Of a stretch of 15,956 nt of DNA, positions 7,349-13,653 are shown piece after piece. The position numbers and the translations under genes are program-made. Source of the stretch: Clostridiales bacterium UBA7011 (lineage in GTDB: Bacteria > Bacillota > Clostridia > Oscillospirales > Butyricicoccaceae); the NCBI GenBank assembly GCA_002449635.1, contig DJXF01000067.1:1-15956 (forward strand), read 5' to 3'. The notes beneath the pieces were generated by a model. The model worked only from the letters and a program-made list of their open reading frames with translations. It was not told the DNA's origin and searched no databases. Position 1 is the stretch's first letter. Each line of letters opens with the position of its first letter.

Positions 7349-8692
7349 ATGGGCAAATATTTCGGAACTGACGGCATTCGCGGTGTTGTCAACGTGGAGT
7401 TGGATGCACATCTGGCATTTAAGGTCGGCCGTGCGGTTGCATATGCGCTGTCGCAGCAGACCAGACACCGCACCAAAATACTGATCGGAAAGGATACCCG
7501 TATCTCTTCGGATATGCTGGAAGCTGCGCTGGTCGCCGGTATTTGTTCATCCGCCAGCGATGTCGAGCTGCTGGGAGTGATTCCGACACCCGCCGTTGCC
7601 TACCTGACCATCAAGCATAAGGCGGATGCAGGTATTGTGATTTCTGCGTCGCACAACCCGTATGAACACAACGGCATCAAGATTTTTGCCGGCAGCGGTT
7701 ATAAGCTGTCGGATGATCTCGAGTCGCGGATTGAAGAGTACATCGATCACGTAGATGAGCTGCCGTGTGCCACGCACGATCAAATCGGCCATGTGATCAA
7801 ATCGGATATTGATCCGATCGAGGAGTATATCGATCATCTGGCGGAGACCATTTCGGGCGACCTCTCCGGCCTTCGCGTGGTTGTCGACTGCGCAAACGGC
7901 GCCTCTTCCGCCACCGCGTCGCGTCTGTTCCGCAAGCTCAAGCTGGATGCTGCCATTCGCTACTATGAACCGGATGGCTGCAACATCAATGACCGCTGCG
8001 GCTCCACGCATCTGGAAGCGCTGCAGGCGCTTGTGTGCAGAGACGGGTATGATGTCGGCATTGCTTTTGACGGAGATGCTGACCGCTGTCTGGTTGTCGA
8101 TGACAAGGGCGAGGTTCTCGACGGCGACCGCATCATGGCGGTGTGCGCTGCTCAGCTCAAGCAGCAGCAGAAACTGCGCGGCAATGCCTTCGTCGCCACC
8201 ATTCTGTCCAATATGGGTCTGCACGCCTATGCCCGCGAGCGCGGCATGGAGATTGTCTGCTCGGACGTCGGCGATCGCTATGTTCTGGAAAAAATGCTCG
8301 AAAAGGGCTATATTCTGGGCGGTGAGCAGTCCGGACACATCATTTTCCTCGAATATGCCACAACAGGTGACGGCGAGCTGACCGCAGTGCAGTTCCTCAA
8401 GATTCTGAAGGACAGCGGCAAGCGTGCTTCTGAAATAGCCTCCGAGGTCGTTCCGTGGCCGCAGATCATGATTAATGTTCAGGTTCCGACGGCGCTCAAG
8501 TATTCGGTGGCAGACCGCGAAGAGGTTCGCTGCGCCATTGAAAAGGAAGAAAAGAACCTGGGAGAGGGCCGTATTCTCGTACGTCCGTCCGGCACGGAGC
8601 CGCTTGTTCGCGTCATGGTCGAGGGTGTGGATAAAACGCGTGTAACCAATGCCGCTGAAGCGGTTGCGCACGTCATTGAATCGATTCTCTGA
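7349..8692 (+). CDS. glmM: Phosphoglucosamine mutase
   Basis: A 447-residue cytosolic mutase that converts glucosamine-6-phosphate to glucosamine-1-phosphate, feeding UDP-GlcNAc for peptidoglycan and for the wall-polymer enzymes at the start of this window. Seen: GKYFGTDGIRG at the N-terminus, active-site phosphoserine S101 in ISASHNP (98-104), metal loop DGDADR at 241-246, GGEQSGH in the sugar-binding domain, and phosphate-binding RPSGTEP at 412-418. An upstream in-frame start at 7286 and an ATG at 7343 exist. The ATG at 7349 is preferred because AGAAGGAG (7333-7340) is 8 nt away and the product matches other Firmicutes GlmM N-termini. No promoter is obvious in the 81-nt gap after ruvB, so co-transcription with ruvCAB is likely. 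Confidence 0.97.
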   Translation: MGKYFGTDGIRGVVNVELDAHLAFKVGRAVAYALSQQTRHRTKILIGKDTRISSDMLEAALVAGICSSASDVELLGVIPTPAVAYLTIKHKADAGIVISASHNPYEHNGIKIFAGSGYKLSDDLESRIEEYIDHVDELPCATHDQIGHVIKSDIDPIEEYIDHLAETISGDLSGLRVVVDCANGASSATASRLFRKLKLDAAIRYYEPDGCNINDRCGSTHLEALQALVCRDGYDVGIAFDGDADRCLVVDDKGEVLDGDRIMAVCAAQLKQQQKLRGNAFVATILSNMGLHAYARERGMEIVCSDVGDRYVLEKMLEKGYILGGEQSGHIIFLEYATTGDGELTAVQFLKILKDSGKRASEIASEVVPWPQIMINVQVPTALKYSVADREEVRCAIEKEEKNLGEGRILVRPSGTEPLVRVMVEGVDKTRVTNAAEAVAHVIESIL

Positions 8693-8712
8693 AATTCAAA
8701 ACAGTACATTTT

Positions 8713-8743
8713 AAGGGGATGCTGCGAGGCATCCTCTTTTTTT
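8713..8743 (+). terminator. Intrinsic terminator after glmM
   Basis: The stem pairs 8713-8722 (AAGGGGATGC) with 8729-8738 (10 bp, one G·T), has a 6-nt loop and runs into T's to 8743. It lies 20 nt after the glmM stop and closes the ruvCAB-glmM unit. Confidence 0.92.
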
Positions 8744-8831
8744 GCTTTAGCAGGAATTGGAAAAAATCTGATGAAATGCACAAAAACATGGCAAATATAG
8801 ATGTTATATGTCGATATTCTGTACAAAAAAT

Positions 8832-8848
8832 GTTGACAAATTGTTAAC
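8832..8848. promoter_or_regulatory. Imperfect palindrome overlapping the -35 (possible operator)
   Basis: GTTGACAA (8832-8839) and TTGTTAAC (8841-8848) are inverted repeats about a central A, with one mismatched pair in eight. The element covers the whole -35 hexamer and half of the spacer. No regulator is recognised. Part of the symmetry is forced by the -35 consensus itself. Confidence 0.4.
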
Positions 8849-8861
8849 GGTACGCTATAAT
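8833..8861 (+). promoter_or_regulatory. Perfect-consensus sigma-A promoter of the sigma factor gene
   Basis: TTGACA (8833-8838), exactly 17 bp, TATAAT (8856-8861): both hexamers match consensus at every base. The region upstream (8744-8830) is A/T rich, which may add UP-element character. The expected start site is about 8868-8871, at or next to the first usable ATG. Confidence 0.93.
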
Positions 8862-8870
8862 CGAAACAAT

Positions 8871-9488
8871 ATGATGTACAGCAACAAGAATGAAATGATG
8901 AAAAATTGCTCAGATGAAGAGCTTTGCGTACTGGCGCAGCAGGGCAACCGCATGGCCGAGGAGCTGCTCGCGGTTCGATATTTTGGCGTGGTAAAAGCTT
9001 GTTCGCGCCCGTATTTTCTCGCCGGCGGAGACGGGGAGGATCTGATTCAGGAGGGTATGCTCGGACTGCTCAAGGCTGTGCGCGCATTTTCTCCGGAACG
9101 CGGGACGCCGTTTGAGGCGTTCGCCCGTATGTGTATCACACGCCGGATTTTTACGGCGGTTACAGCTGCATCTGCGGTAAAGCATGAGCCGCTCAATCAC
9201 TCGGAAAACATTGCCAAAATTCCCCTTTTTGACGAAGCTTCTGATCCGGTGGATCATGAGACCGATCCTGCGTGGCTTGTGATCGGGCAGGAAGAGCAGA
9301 TGGAAAAACAGCAGCGGCTGATGTCTTCGCTGTCCGCATTTGAATCGAAGGTGCTCGCATTGTATTTGGATGGCTGTTCTTACGAAGAAATGGCCCAAGA
9401 GGTTGGCAAGCCGTTGAAGTCAGTCGACAACGCGATTCAGAGAATCCGGCGCAAGGCAGCCGCTCTTTTTCCGGGCGAACACAGGTGA
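8871..9488 (+). CDS. sigH: Sigma-70 family RNA polymerase sigma factor, SigH (Spo0H)-like
   Basis: A 205-residue sigma factor with regions 2 and 4 only. Region 2 is recognisable from SDEELCVLAQQGN (14-26), YFLAGGDGEDLIQEGMLGLLKAV (core: GEDLIQEGMLGL at 55-66) and CITRRIFTAV (88-97); KHEPLN at 104-109 also recalls Bacillus SigH. The region 4 HTH is YEEMAQEVG...SVDNAIQRIRRKA at 171-196. SigH directs early sporulation and transition-state genes in Bacillus; a second SigH-like paralogue cannot be excluded. The open frame extends upstream to 8808, but that part contains the promoter, so ATG 8871 (or 8874, 8895, 8898) must be used. No Shine-Dalgarno precedes any of these, which points to leaderless translation. 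Family firm, exact orthology less so. Confidence 0.85.
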   Translation: MMYSNKNEMMKNCSDEELCVLAQQGNRMAEELLAVRYFGVVKACSRPYFLAGGDGEDLIQEGMLGLLKAVRAFSPERGTPFEAFARMCITRRIFTAVTAASAVKHEPLNHSENIAKIPLFDEASDPVDHETDPAWLVIGQEEQMEKQQRLMSSLSAFESKVLALYLDGCSYEEMAQEVGKPLKSVDNAIQRIRRKAAALFPGEHR

Positions 9489-9502
9489 GTGAACCTGTTT
9501 TT
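9481..9502 (+). terminator. Weak intrinsic terminator overlapping the sigma gene stop
   Basis: ACAGGT (9481-9486) pairs with ACCTGT (9493-9498) around a 6-nt loop, followed by TTTT through 9502. The stem is only 6 bp and includes the last codons of the sigma gene, so partial read-through into the zinc-ribbon gene is likely. No good promoter is seen in 9503-9545. Confidence 0.5.
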
Positions 9503-9559
9503 GTATAAAAATCGTCATCTCCGCACGCCGGAGGGACAAGTCAGAGAGAGGTAGCGTAA

Positions 9560-9841
9560 ATGTATCAGGACAAAACATTGGTATGCAAGGACTGCGGGCA
9601 GGAGTTTATTTTCTCCGCAGGTGAACAGGAATTTTTTGCACAGCTCGGCTTTGAAAATGAACCGCAGCGCTGTAAGGCTTGCCGGGACAAGAAAAAGAAT
9701 GCAGCAAAAACTCCCCGCGAGTATTTCACCGCGACCTGTGCCGCTTGCGGCGGAGAGGCAAAAGTTCCCTTCCAGCCGAAAGATGATCGTCCGGTTTACT
9801 GCAGTGAGTGCTTCGCAAAGATCAAAGCACAGCAGGACTGA
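9560..9841 (+). CDS. Small protein with two zinc ribbons
   Basis: A 93-residue soluble protein with eight cysteines in four CxxC pairs: C9/C12 with C38/C41, and C60/C63 with C81/C84. The first half (LVCKDCGQEFIFSAGEQEFF...RCKACR) matches the 'probable zinc-ribbon domain' family common in Firmicutes. The second half (CAACGGEAKVPF...RPVYCSECF) resembles the CxxC-GGEA-VPF-R-VYC-CF type found in many small bacterial and environmental proteins. Function unknown; nucleic-acid or protein binding is only a guess. The ATG follows AGAGAGAGGT (9543-9552). It lies 71 nt after the sigma gene and before a strong terminator, so it may be expressed with the sigma factor through the weak terminator between them. 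Confidence 0.88.
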   Translation: MYQDKTLVCKDCGQEFIFSAGEQEFFAQLGFENEPQRCKACRDKKKNAAKTPREYFTATCAACGGEAKVPFQPKDDRPVYCSECFAKIKAQQD

Positions 9842-9856
9842 TTTGTCAAAACGTCG

Positions 9857-9887
9857 GAACACCCATCGACCTGATGGGTGTTCTTTT
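9857..9887 (+). terminator. Intrinsic terminator after the zinc-ribbon gene
   Basis: A perfect 11-bp stem, GAACACCCATC (9857-9867) with GATGGGTGTTC (9873-9883), a 5-nt loop, then TTTT (9884-9887). It starts 16 nt past the stop codon. Confidence 0.92.
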
Positions 9888-9918
9888 GTGCGTTTTTCTC
9901 AAATTGCAGCAGAATGTA

Positions 9919-9947
9919 TTGAAAAACGCGCAGAGAGACAGTATAAT
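9919..9947 (+). promoter_or_regulatory. Strong sigma-A promoter for the DUF1858 gene
   Basis: TTGAAA (9919-9924), 17-bp spacer, TATAAT (9942-9947). Expected start near 9954, giving a leader of about 35 nt with the ribosome binding site AGGAGGT at 9975-9981. Confidence 0.85.
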
Positions 9948-9988
9948 ACAGTCAGAAAAATTTTTTGAAAAATCAGGAGGTCATTCTC

Positions 9989-10195
9989 ATGGCTGCAGTA
10001 ACCAAACAGACCACAATCGGCGAAGTCCTCGCTCGTGATATCAATACCGCTCAGTTTTTCCTCAACATCGGCATGCACTGTCTCGGCTGCCCGCATTCTC
10101 AGGGCGAGAGCATTGAGGAAGCCTGCATGGTTCACGGCACCGATGCAGACGAGCTGGTAACCGAAATCAACACATATCTTGCGAGCAAGGCATAA
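9989..10195 (+). CDS. DUF1858 domain protein, small CxxC protein
   Basis: A 68-residue protein made almost entirely of a DUF1858 domain: TTIGEVLARD near residues 8-17, then FFLNIGMHCLGCPHSQGESIEEAC (Cys at 31, 34 and 46) and a final helix DADELVTEINTYL. DUF1858 domains are short helical modules with a CxGC motif found alone or fused to redox and hybrid-cluster-like proteins in anaerobes; a redox or metal role is possible but not shown. An in-frame ATG at 9965 is upstream, but AGGAGGT at 9975-9981 selects the ATG at 9989. It has its own strong promoter and is directly followed by a terminator, so it is probably made in high amounts. Confidence 0.9.
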   Translation: MAAVTKQTTIGEVLARDINTAQFFLNIGMHCLGCPHSQGESIEEACMVHGTDADELVTEINTYLASKA

Positions 10196-10210
10196 CAGTT
10201 TCATGCGAGG

Positions 10211-10242
10211 AAGGGTCGATGCTTCAGGTGTCGGCCCTTTTT
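10211..10242 (+). terminator. Intrinsic terminator between the DUF1858 gene and trmK
   Basis: AAGGGTCGA (10211-10219) pairs with TCGGCCCTT (10231-10239), 9 bp with one T·G wobble, an 11-nt loop, and T's through 10242. It ends only 20 nt before the trmK ATG. Confidence 0.8.
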
Positions 10243-10262
10243 GTGCAAAAGGGAGGGATTCT

Positions 10263-10970
10263 ATGCAGAACAACCGCGTTCATTTAACGCCGCGTCTGCG
10301 CACGATCATGGAGCAGGTTCCGGCGGGCGCACATCTCGCCGATATCGGAACCGACCATGCACTGATCCCCACAGCGCTGCTGCGGCAGGGAAGAATCACC
10401 TCAGCCATTGCATCCGATATCCGCACAGGTCCTCTGAACAGCGCCGCACGGACTGCGGAACAATTCGGACTGGAAGCAGACATATCCCTTCGGCTGGGCC
10501 CGGGGCTGTCCACCGTGCAGCCGGAGGAATGCGATACGATTGTCATTGCCGGAATGGGCGGGGAAACGATCGCGCAGATATTGGACGAAGCGCCATGGGC
10601 GCTGGACGGAAAACATTTACTGCTGCTGCAGGCGATGACGGCGCAGCCCCAGCTGCGGCAGTATCTTGCGGCACACGGCGGAGCTGTACGGAGAGAGGTG
10701 CTGTGCCGGGAAGGACAGCGCATCTATACGGTCATGGTTGTACGCGGCGGCGCCGGCTGCGCGTCTCAAACGCTGTCCGATTGCTGTATTTCAGAGGCAA
10801 TGCTGCGCGACCCGCTCGCAGAGGCATATCTTGCAAAACAATTGGCCCGCGAGCGAAGCATCTGTGCTTCGCTGGAAAAAGCACGCGTACAAAAGCCGGA
10901 GGAGCTTGCGCTTCACCGGGAAACTATACAGGTGCTGTGCGCAGCGGCAGACAGACTGAGAAAGGAATGA
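10263..10970 (+). CDS. trmK: tRNA (adenine(22)-N1)-methyltransferase TrmK
   Basis: A 235-residue SAM-dependent enzyme that methylates N1 of A22 in tRNA. Rossmann motif I is ADIGTDHA at 26-33, SDIRTGPL (51-58) is the acidic-loop region, and IAGMGGETI (95-103) is the conserved motif of the TrmK/YqfN family. The C-terminal part (about 165-235) is the helical coiled-coil extension. A longer in-frame ORF begins at 10179, but that would run through the terminator; ATG 10263 with GGGAGGG at 10251-10257 is preferred. The next gene starts 6 nt after its stop. The pair TrmK-NIF3 is also adjacent in Bacillus subtilis (yqfN-yqfO), which supports both calls. Confidence 0.93.
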   Translation: MQNNRVHLTPRLRTIMEQVPAGAHLADIGTDHALIPTALLRQGRITSAIASDIRTGPLNSAARTAEQFGLEADISLRLGPGLSTVQPEECDTIVIAGMGGETIAQILDEAPWALDGKHLLLLQAMTAQPQLRQYLAAHGGAVRREVLCREGQRIYTVMVVRGGAGCASQTLSDCCISEAMLRDPLAEAYLAKQLARERSICASLEKARVQKPEELALHRETIQVLCAAADRLRKE

Positions 10971-10976
10971 CCTCAC

Positions 10977-11753
10977 ATGATACAGGTAAAACAGGTATTG
11001 CAGTGTCTGGAACAGGCCGCACCCTATGAACTTGCAGAAAGCTGGGACAATGTCGGGCTTCTGGTCGGTGATCCGGAAGCGGCTATAGACGGTGTTCTCT
11101 GTGCGCTCGATATTACAGAAGCTGTGGTGGAAGAAGCGGCTGAACGCGGCTGCAATTTAATTGTGGCGCATCATCCGGTGATTTTCACCTCCGTCAGCCG
11201 CGTGACGGCGGACAGCGTAACCGGACGTATTCTCATGGCAATGATTCGTAAGGGGATTTCCGGTATCTGTATGCACACCAATATGGACTGTGCGGCGGCG
11301 GGTGTCAACGATCTGCTGGCAGCATCGCTCGGCCTGACGGAAGTGGAAAACATGGGCGCCGGTGAAAACGGAAATCTCGGACGTGTCGGCAATTTACCCC
11401 GCGCGATGTCTCTGGCAGAATTTGCAGAGCATGTCAAGCTGTCTCTGGGAGCAGGGGGTGTGCGCGCTGCGGACGGCGGCAAAATGGTCCGGCGCGTCGC
11501 GGTCGGCGGCGGTGCCTGCGGAAAGCTGATGGATTATGCAGCTGCCAAAGGGGCAGATACCTTTGTTATCGGCGACTGCAGCTATGACATTATGATGCGT
11601 GCGCATGACATCGGGTTAAACCTGCTCGATGCAGGACATTTTCCGACGGAAAATCCGGTTGCCCGCGGCTTCCGGGATCTGATTGCGGCGCAGTTTCCCG
11701 CACTTCCGGTCGAAGTGTCCGATATTCATTGCGACTGCATCACTTTTTATTGA
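10977..11753 (+). CDS. NIF3-like dinuclear metal centre protein (YqfO/YbgI family)
   Basis: A 258-residue protein of the NIF3 family, toroidal hexamers with a two-metal site. Ligands visible: H65 and H66 in VAHHPVIF, D104 in HTNMDCAAAGVND, and H221 and E225 in GHFPTEN. ESWDNVGLLVG (21-31) is the conserved N-terminal block. It has the short form typical of E. coli YbgI and lacks the PII-like insert that makes Bacillus YqfO about 370 residues. Biochemical function is unsettled; annotations as GTP cyclohydrolase I type 2 are doubtful. It starts 6 nt after trmK and is followed 16 nt later by rqcH, so these three form an operon. Confidence 0.93.
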   Translation: MIQVKQVLQCLEQAAPYELAESWDNVGLLVGDPEAAIDGVLCALDITEAVVEEAAERGCNLIVAHHPVIFTSVSRVTADSVTGRILMAMIRKGISGICMHTNMDCAAAGVNDLLAASLGLTEVENMGAGENGNLGRVGNLPRAMSLAEFAEHVKLSLGAGGVRAADGGKMVRRVAVGGGACGKLMDYAAAKGADTFVIGDCSYDIMMRAHDIGLNLLDAGHFPTENPVARGFRDLIAAQFPALPVEVSDIHCDCITFY

Positions 11754-11769
11754 CAGAGGAGTATAAAAC

Positions 11770-13545
11770 ATGCCATTGGATGCTGTGTGTCTGCTGGCGA
11801 CTGTACGCGAGATCAGCACGCGCATAGCCGGCGGACGAATTGATAAAATATATCAGCCGGAGCGGGATGAAATTGTTTTGTCTGTTCGGCTGATGCATGG
11901 CGGCGTCAAGCTGCTGCTTTCAGTCGGTGCGGGGGCACCCCGTATGCACCTCATCGAAACGGGGCGGGAAAATCCTGCCGAGCCGCCGATGTTCTGTATG
12001 CTGCTGCGCAAGCATTTGCAGGGTGCAAAAATTGTATCTGTGACTTCGCCCGACCTCGAACGCATGGCAACGATCGAATGCGATACGGTCGATGAGATGG
12101 GTATGCCGGGGAAGAAGTATCTCGCTGTTGAAATGATGGGAAAATATTCCAACATTATTTTGTACGATCATGATGGGCGGATTCTGGATGCCGTCAAGCG
12201 CATCGATGGGGACACTTCGGGAAAACGTCAGGTTTTGCCCGGTTTGTTTTACCGCATGCCTCCTCCGCAGGACAAGGTCAGCCTGCTCGAGGTTTCACAG
12301 GCGGGCATTGCGGCAGCCATTCGCGCAGCAGATGAGGATACCGCTGCAGACCGCTGGCTGCTCAGTCATTTCAAGGGACTTTCTCCGCTGCTGTGCCGGG
12401 AGCTTGCCTGCCGCGCGTGCGGAGAAACCGCCAAGCCGATGTGTGACCTGACAGATGGAGAGCGCGGCAGCCTGGCCGATGTGCTGGCGGATTTTGCCCA
12501 GATGATTGAGGACAATCGAATGAAGCCGTATCTGCTGACACGCGCGGAAGACGGAACAGTATTTGATTTTACCGTATTGCCTGTCACACAGTACGGCACG
12601 TTGATGAACAATGTGCAGATCGACAGCTTTTCTCAGCTGCTTTCGGAATTCTATGAAAAGAAAAGCAGTATTGAGCGCATTCGCCGGCGGGCGCAGAACA
12701 TGACGCATACCATACAGAATACGCGTGATCGTGTGCGCCGTAAGCTCGCGACACAGCGGCAGGAGCTTGACCGCTCACAAAACCGAGAAAAGTATAAACG
12801 CAGCGGCGATCTGATTACAGCCAATTTGTATCAGATTGAACCGGGCTCGCGCAAGGTGCGCGTCATCGATTATTTCGATCCCGCCTGCCCGGAAGTGGAA
12901 ATCAGCATGGATGTCCGTCTGTCTCCGCAGCAAAATGCGCAAAAACAGTTCAAGCTGTACAACAAGGCGAAGCATGCGGAGGAGAAGCTGACCGAGCAGA
13001 TTGCTCACGGCGAACAGGAGCTGACCTATCTGGACAGTGTGCTGGAGGCGATTACGCAGGCGGAAAACCTCACAGATCTTGCGCAGATTCAGGAGGAACT
13101 GATTCAAACCGGTTATCTGTCCGCCAAACAGGATAAGAAAAAACGCCGCCGTGCCAAGCCGGTGCAGGGAAAACCATTTCACTACAAGACGAGCGATGGC
13201 TTTGATGTTTTTGCCGGCAAAAACAACATTCAGAATGATTTGCTCACATTGAAGACGGCGTTTAAGCGCGACATCTGGTTTCACACACAGAAAATTCACG
13301 GCTCACATGTCATCCTTGTGTGTGATGGACGCGAGCCGACCAATACCGCGATGACTGAAGCGGCGGAAATCGCGGCATGGCATTCACAGGCGCGCGGCTC
13401 GGCACAGATTCCGGTCGATTATTCTCAGGTGCGAAACATCAAAAAACCGAATGGTGCAAAACCCGGAATGGTCATCTATCATGTCTATCAGACCGCGTTC
13501 GTTACGCCGGATGAAAAAAAGATCGAACGAATGCGGATTGAATGA
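11770..13545 (+). CDS. rqcH: NFACT family protein RqcH (Rqc2 homologue, formerly fibronectin-binding protein)
   Basis: A 591-residue cytosolic protein. In Bacillus, RqcH binds obstructed 50S subunits and adds alanine tails to stalled nascent chains for degradation. NFACT-N spans about 1-165 (GGRIDKIYQP at 21-30, PPMFCMLLRKHL at 72-83, VEMMGKYSNIIL near 123-134). A helix-hairpin-helix region lies at about 170-216 (FKGLSPLLCREL), coiled-coil segments at about 286-345 and 383-445, and NFACT-R (DUF814) at about 467-560 with DIWFHTQKIHGSHVIL. The motif usually written Asp-Arg is Glu97-Arg98 here. ATG 11770 follows AGAGGAG. Last gene of trmK-NIF3-rqcH: a tRNA-modification and translation-quality cluster. 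Confidence 0.95.
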   Translation: MPLDAVCLLATVREISTRIAGGRIDKIYQPERDEIVLSVRLMHGGVKLLLSVGAGAPRMHLIETGRENPAEPPMFCMLLRKHLQGAKIVSVTSPDLERMATIECDTVDEMGMPGKKYLAVEMMGKYSNIILYDHDGRILDAVKRIDGDTSGKRQVLPGLFYRMPPPQDKVSLLEVSQAGIAAAIRAADEDTAADRWLLSHFKGLSPLLCRELACRACGETAKPMCDLTDGERGSLADVLADFAQMIEDNRMKPYLLTRAEDGTVFDFTVLPVTQYGTLMNNVQIDSFSQLLSEFYEKKSSIERIRRRAQNMTHTIQNTRDRVRRKLATQRQELDRSQNREKYKRSGDLITANLYQIEPGSRKVRVIDYFDPACPEVEISMDVRLSPQQNAQKQFKLYNKAKHAEEKLTEQIAHGEQELTYLDSVLEAITQAENLTDLAQIQEELIQTGYLSAKQDKKKRRRAKPVQGKPFHYKTSDGFDVFAGKNNIQNDLLTLKTAFKRDIWFHTQKIHGSHVILVCDGREPTNTAMTEAAEIAAWHSQARGSAQIPVDYSQVRNIKKPNGAKPGMVIYHVYQTAFVTPDEKKIERMRIE

Positions 13546-13554
13546 GAAAAAATC

Positions 13555-13583
13555 TTGCCGATTTATGCCGATTGTGGCATAAT
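13555..13583 (+). promoter_or_regulatory. Extended -10 promoter for guaA
   Basis: TTGCCG (13555-13560), 17-bp spacer, CATAAT (13578-13583), with TGG just before the -10 (extended -10). Expected start near 13590, leader of about 64 nt. No purine riboswitch can be fitted into this short leader. Confidence 0.7.
13563..13582. promoter_or_regulatory. Inverted repeat over the guaA -10 (possible operator)
   Basis: TTATGCC (13563-13569), 6-nt spacer, GGCATAA (13576-13582): perfect 7-bp arms that cover the TGn and most of the -10. In addition TGCCGATT occurs twice at 10-bp spacing (13556-13563 and 13566-13573), so similar sequence faces the same side of the helix. A repressor site is plausible; the regulator is unknown. 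Confidence 0.45.
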
Positions 13584-13594
13584 AGAAAAATAGC

Positions 13595-13616
13595 TCGTGC
13601 GAAACCGCACGATTTT
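13595..13616 (+). terminator. Terminator-like hairpin at the 5' end of the guaA transcript
   Basis: TCGTGCG (13595-13601) pairs perfectly with CGCACGA (13606-13612) around AAAC, followed by TTTT (13613-13616). It is the only candidate terminator for rqcH, yet it lies downstream of the predicted guaA start (about 13590). It would therefore be the first structure in the guaA mRNA, acting as an attenuator or a stabilising 5' hairpin. Confidence 0.6.
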
Positions 13617-13653
13617 CCCACAGTATGATTGGAAGAAAGAAGGAGTACAGCGG

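Noticed and set aside
8809..8815. Spo0A-box-like heptamer TGTCGAT upstream of the sigma gene
   Set aside because: It matches the TGNCGAA core at only six of seven positions, is single, and a seven-base near match is expected by chance.
8808..8870. Upstream extension of the sigma gene reading frame to an ATG at 8808
   Set aside because: The extension would be translated from DNA that contains the perfect -35 and -10, and the added residues do not fit the family's N-terminus. The start must be downstream of about 8868 if this promoter is used.
9504..9509. TATAAA as a -10 for the zinc-ribbon gene
   Set aside because: No acceptable -35 lies 16-18 bp upstream (the sequence there is ACAGGT, part of a hairpin) and there is no TGn extension.
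13546..13653. Purine riboswitch upstream of guaA
   Set aside because: The leader after the predicted start is only about 64 nt and shows a single 7-bp hairpin, with no three-way junction or conserved loop sequences.
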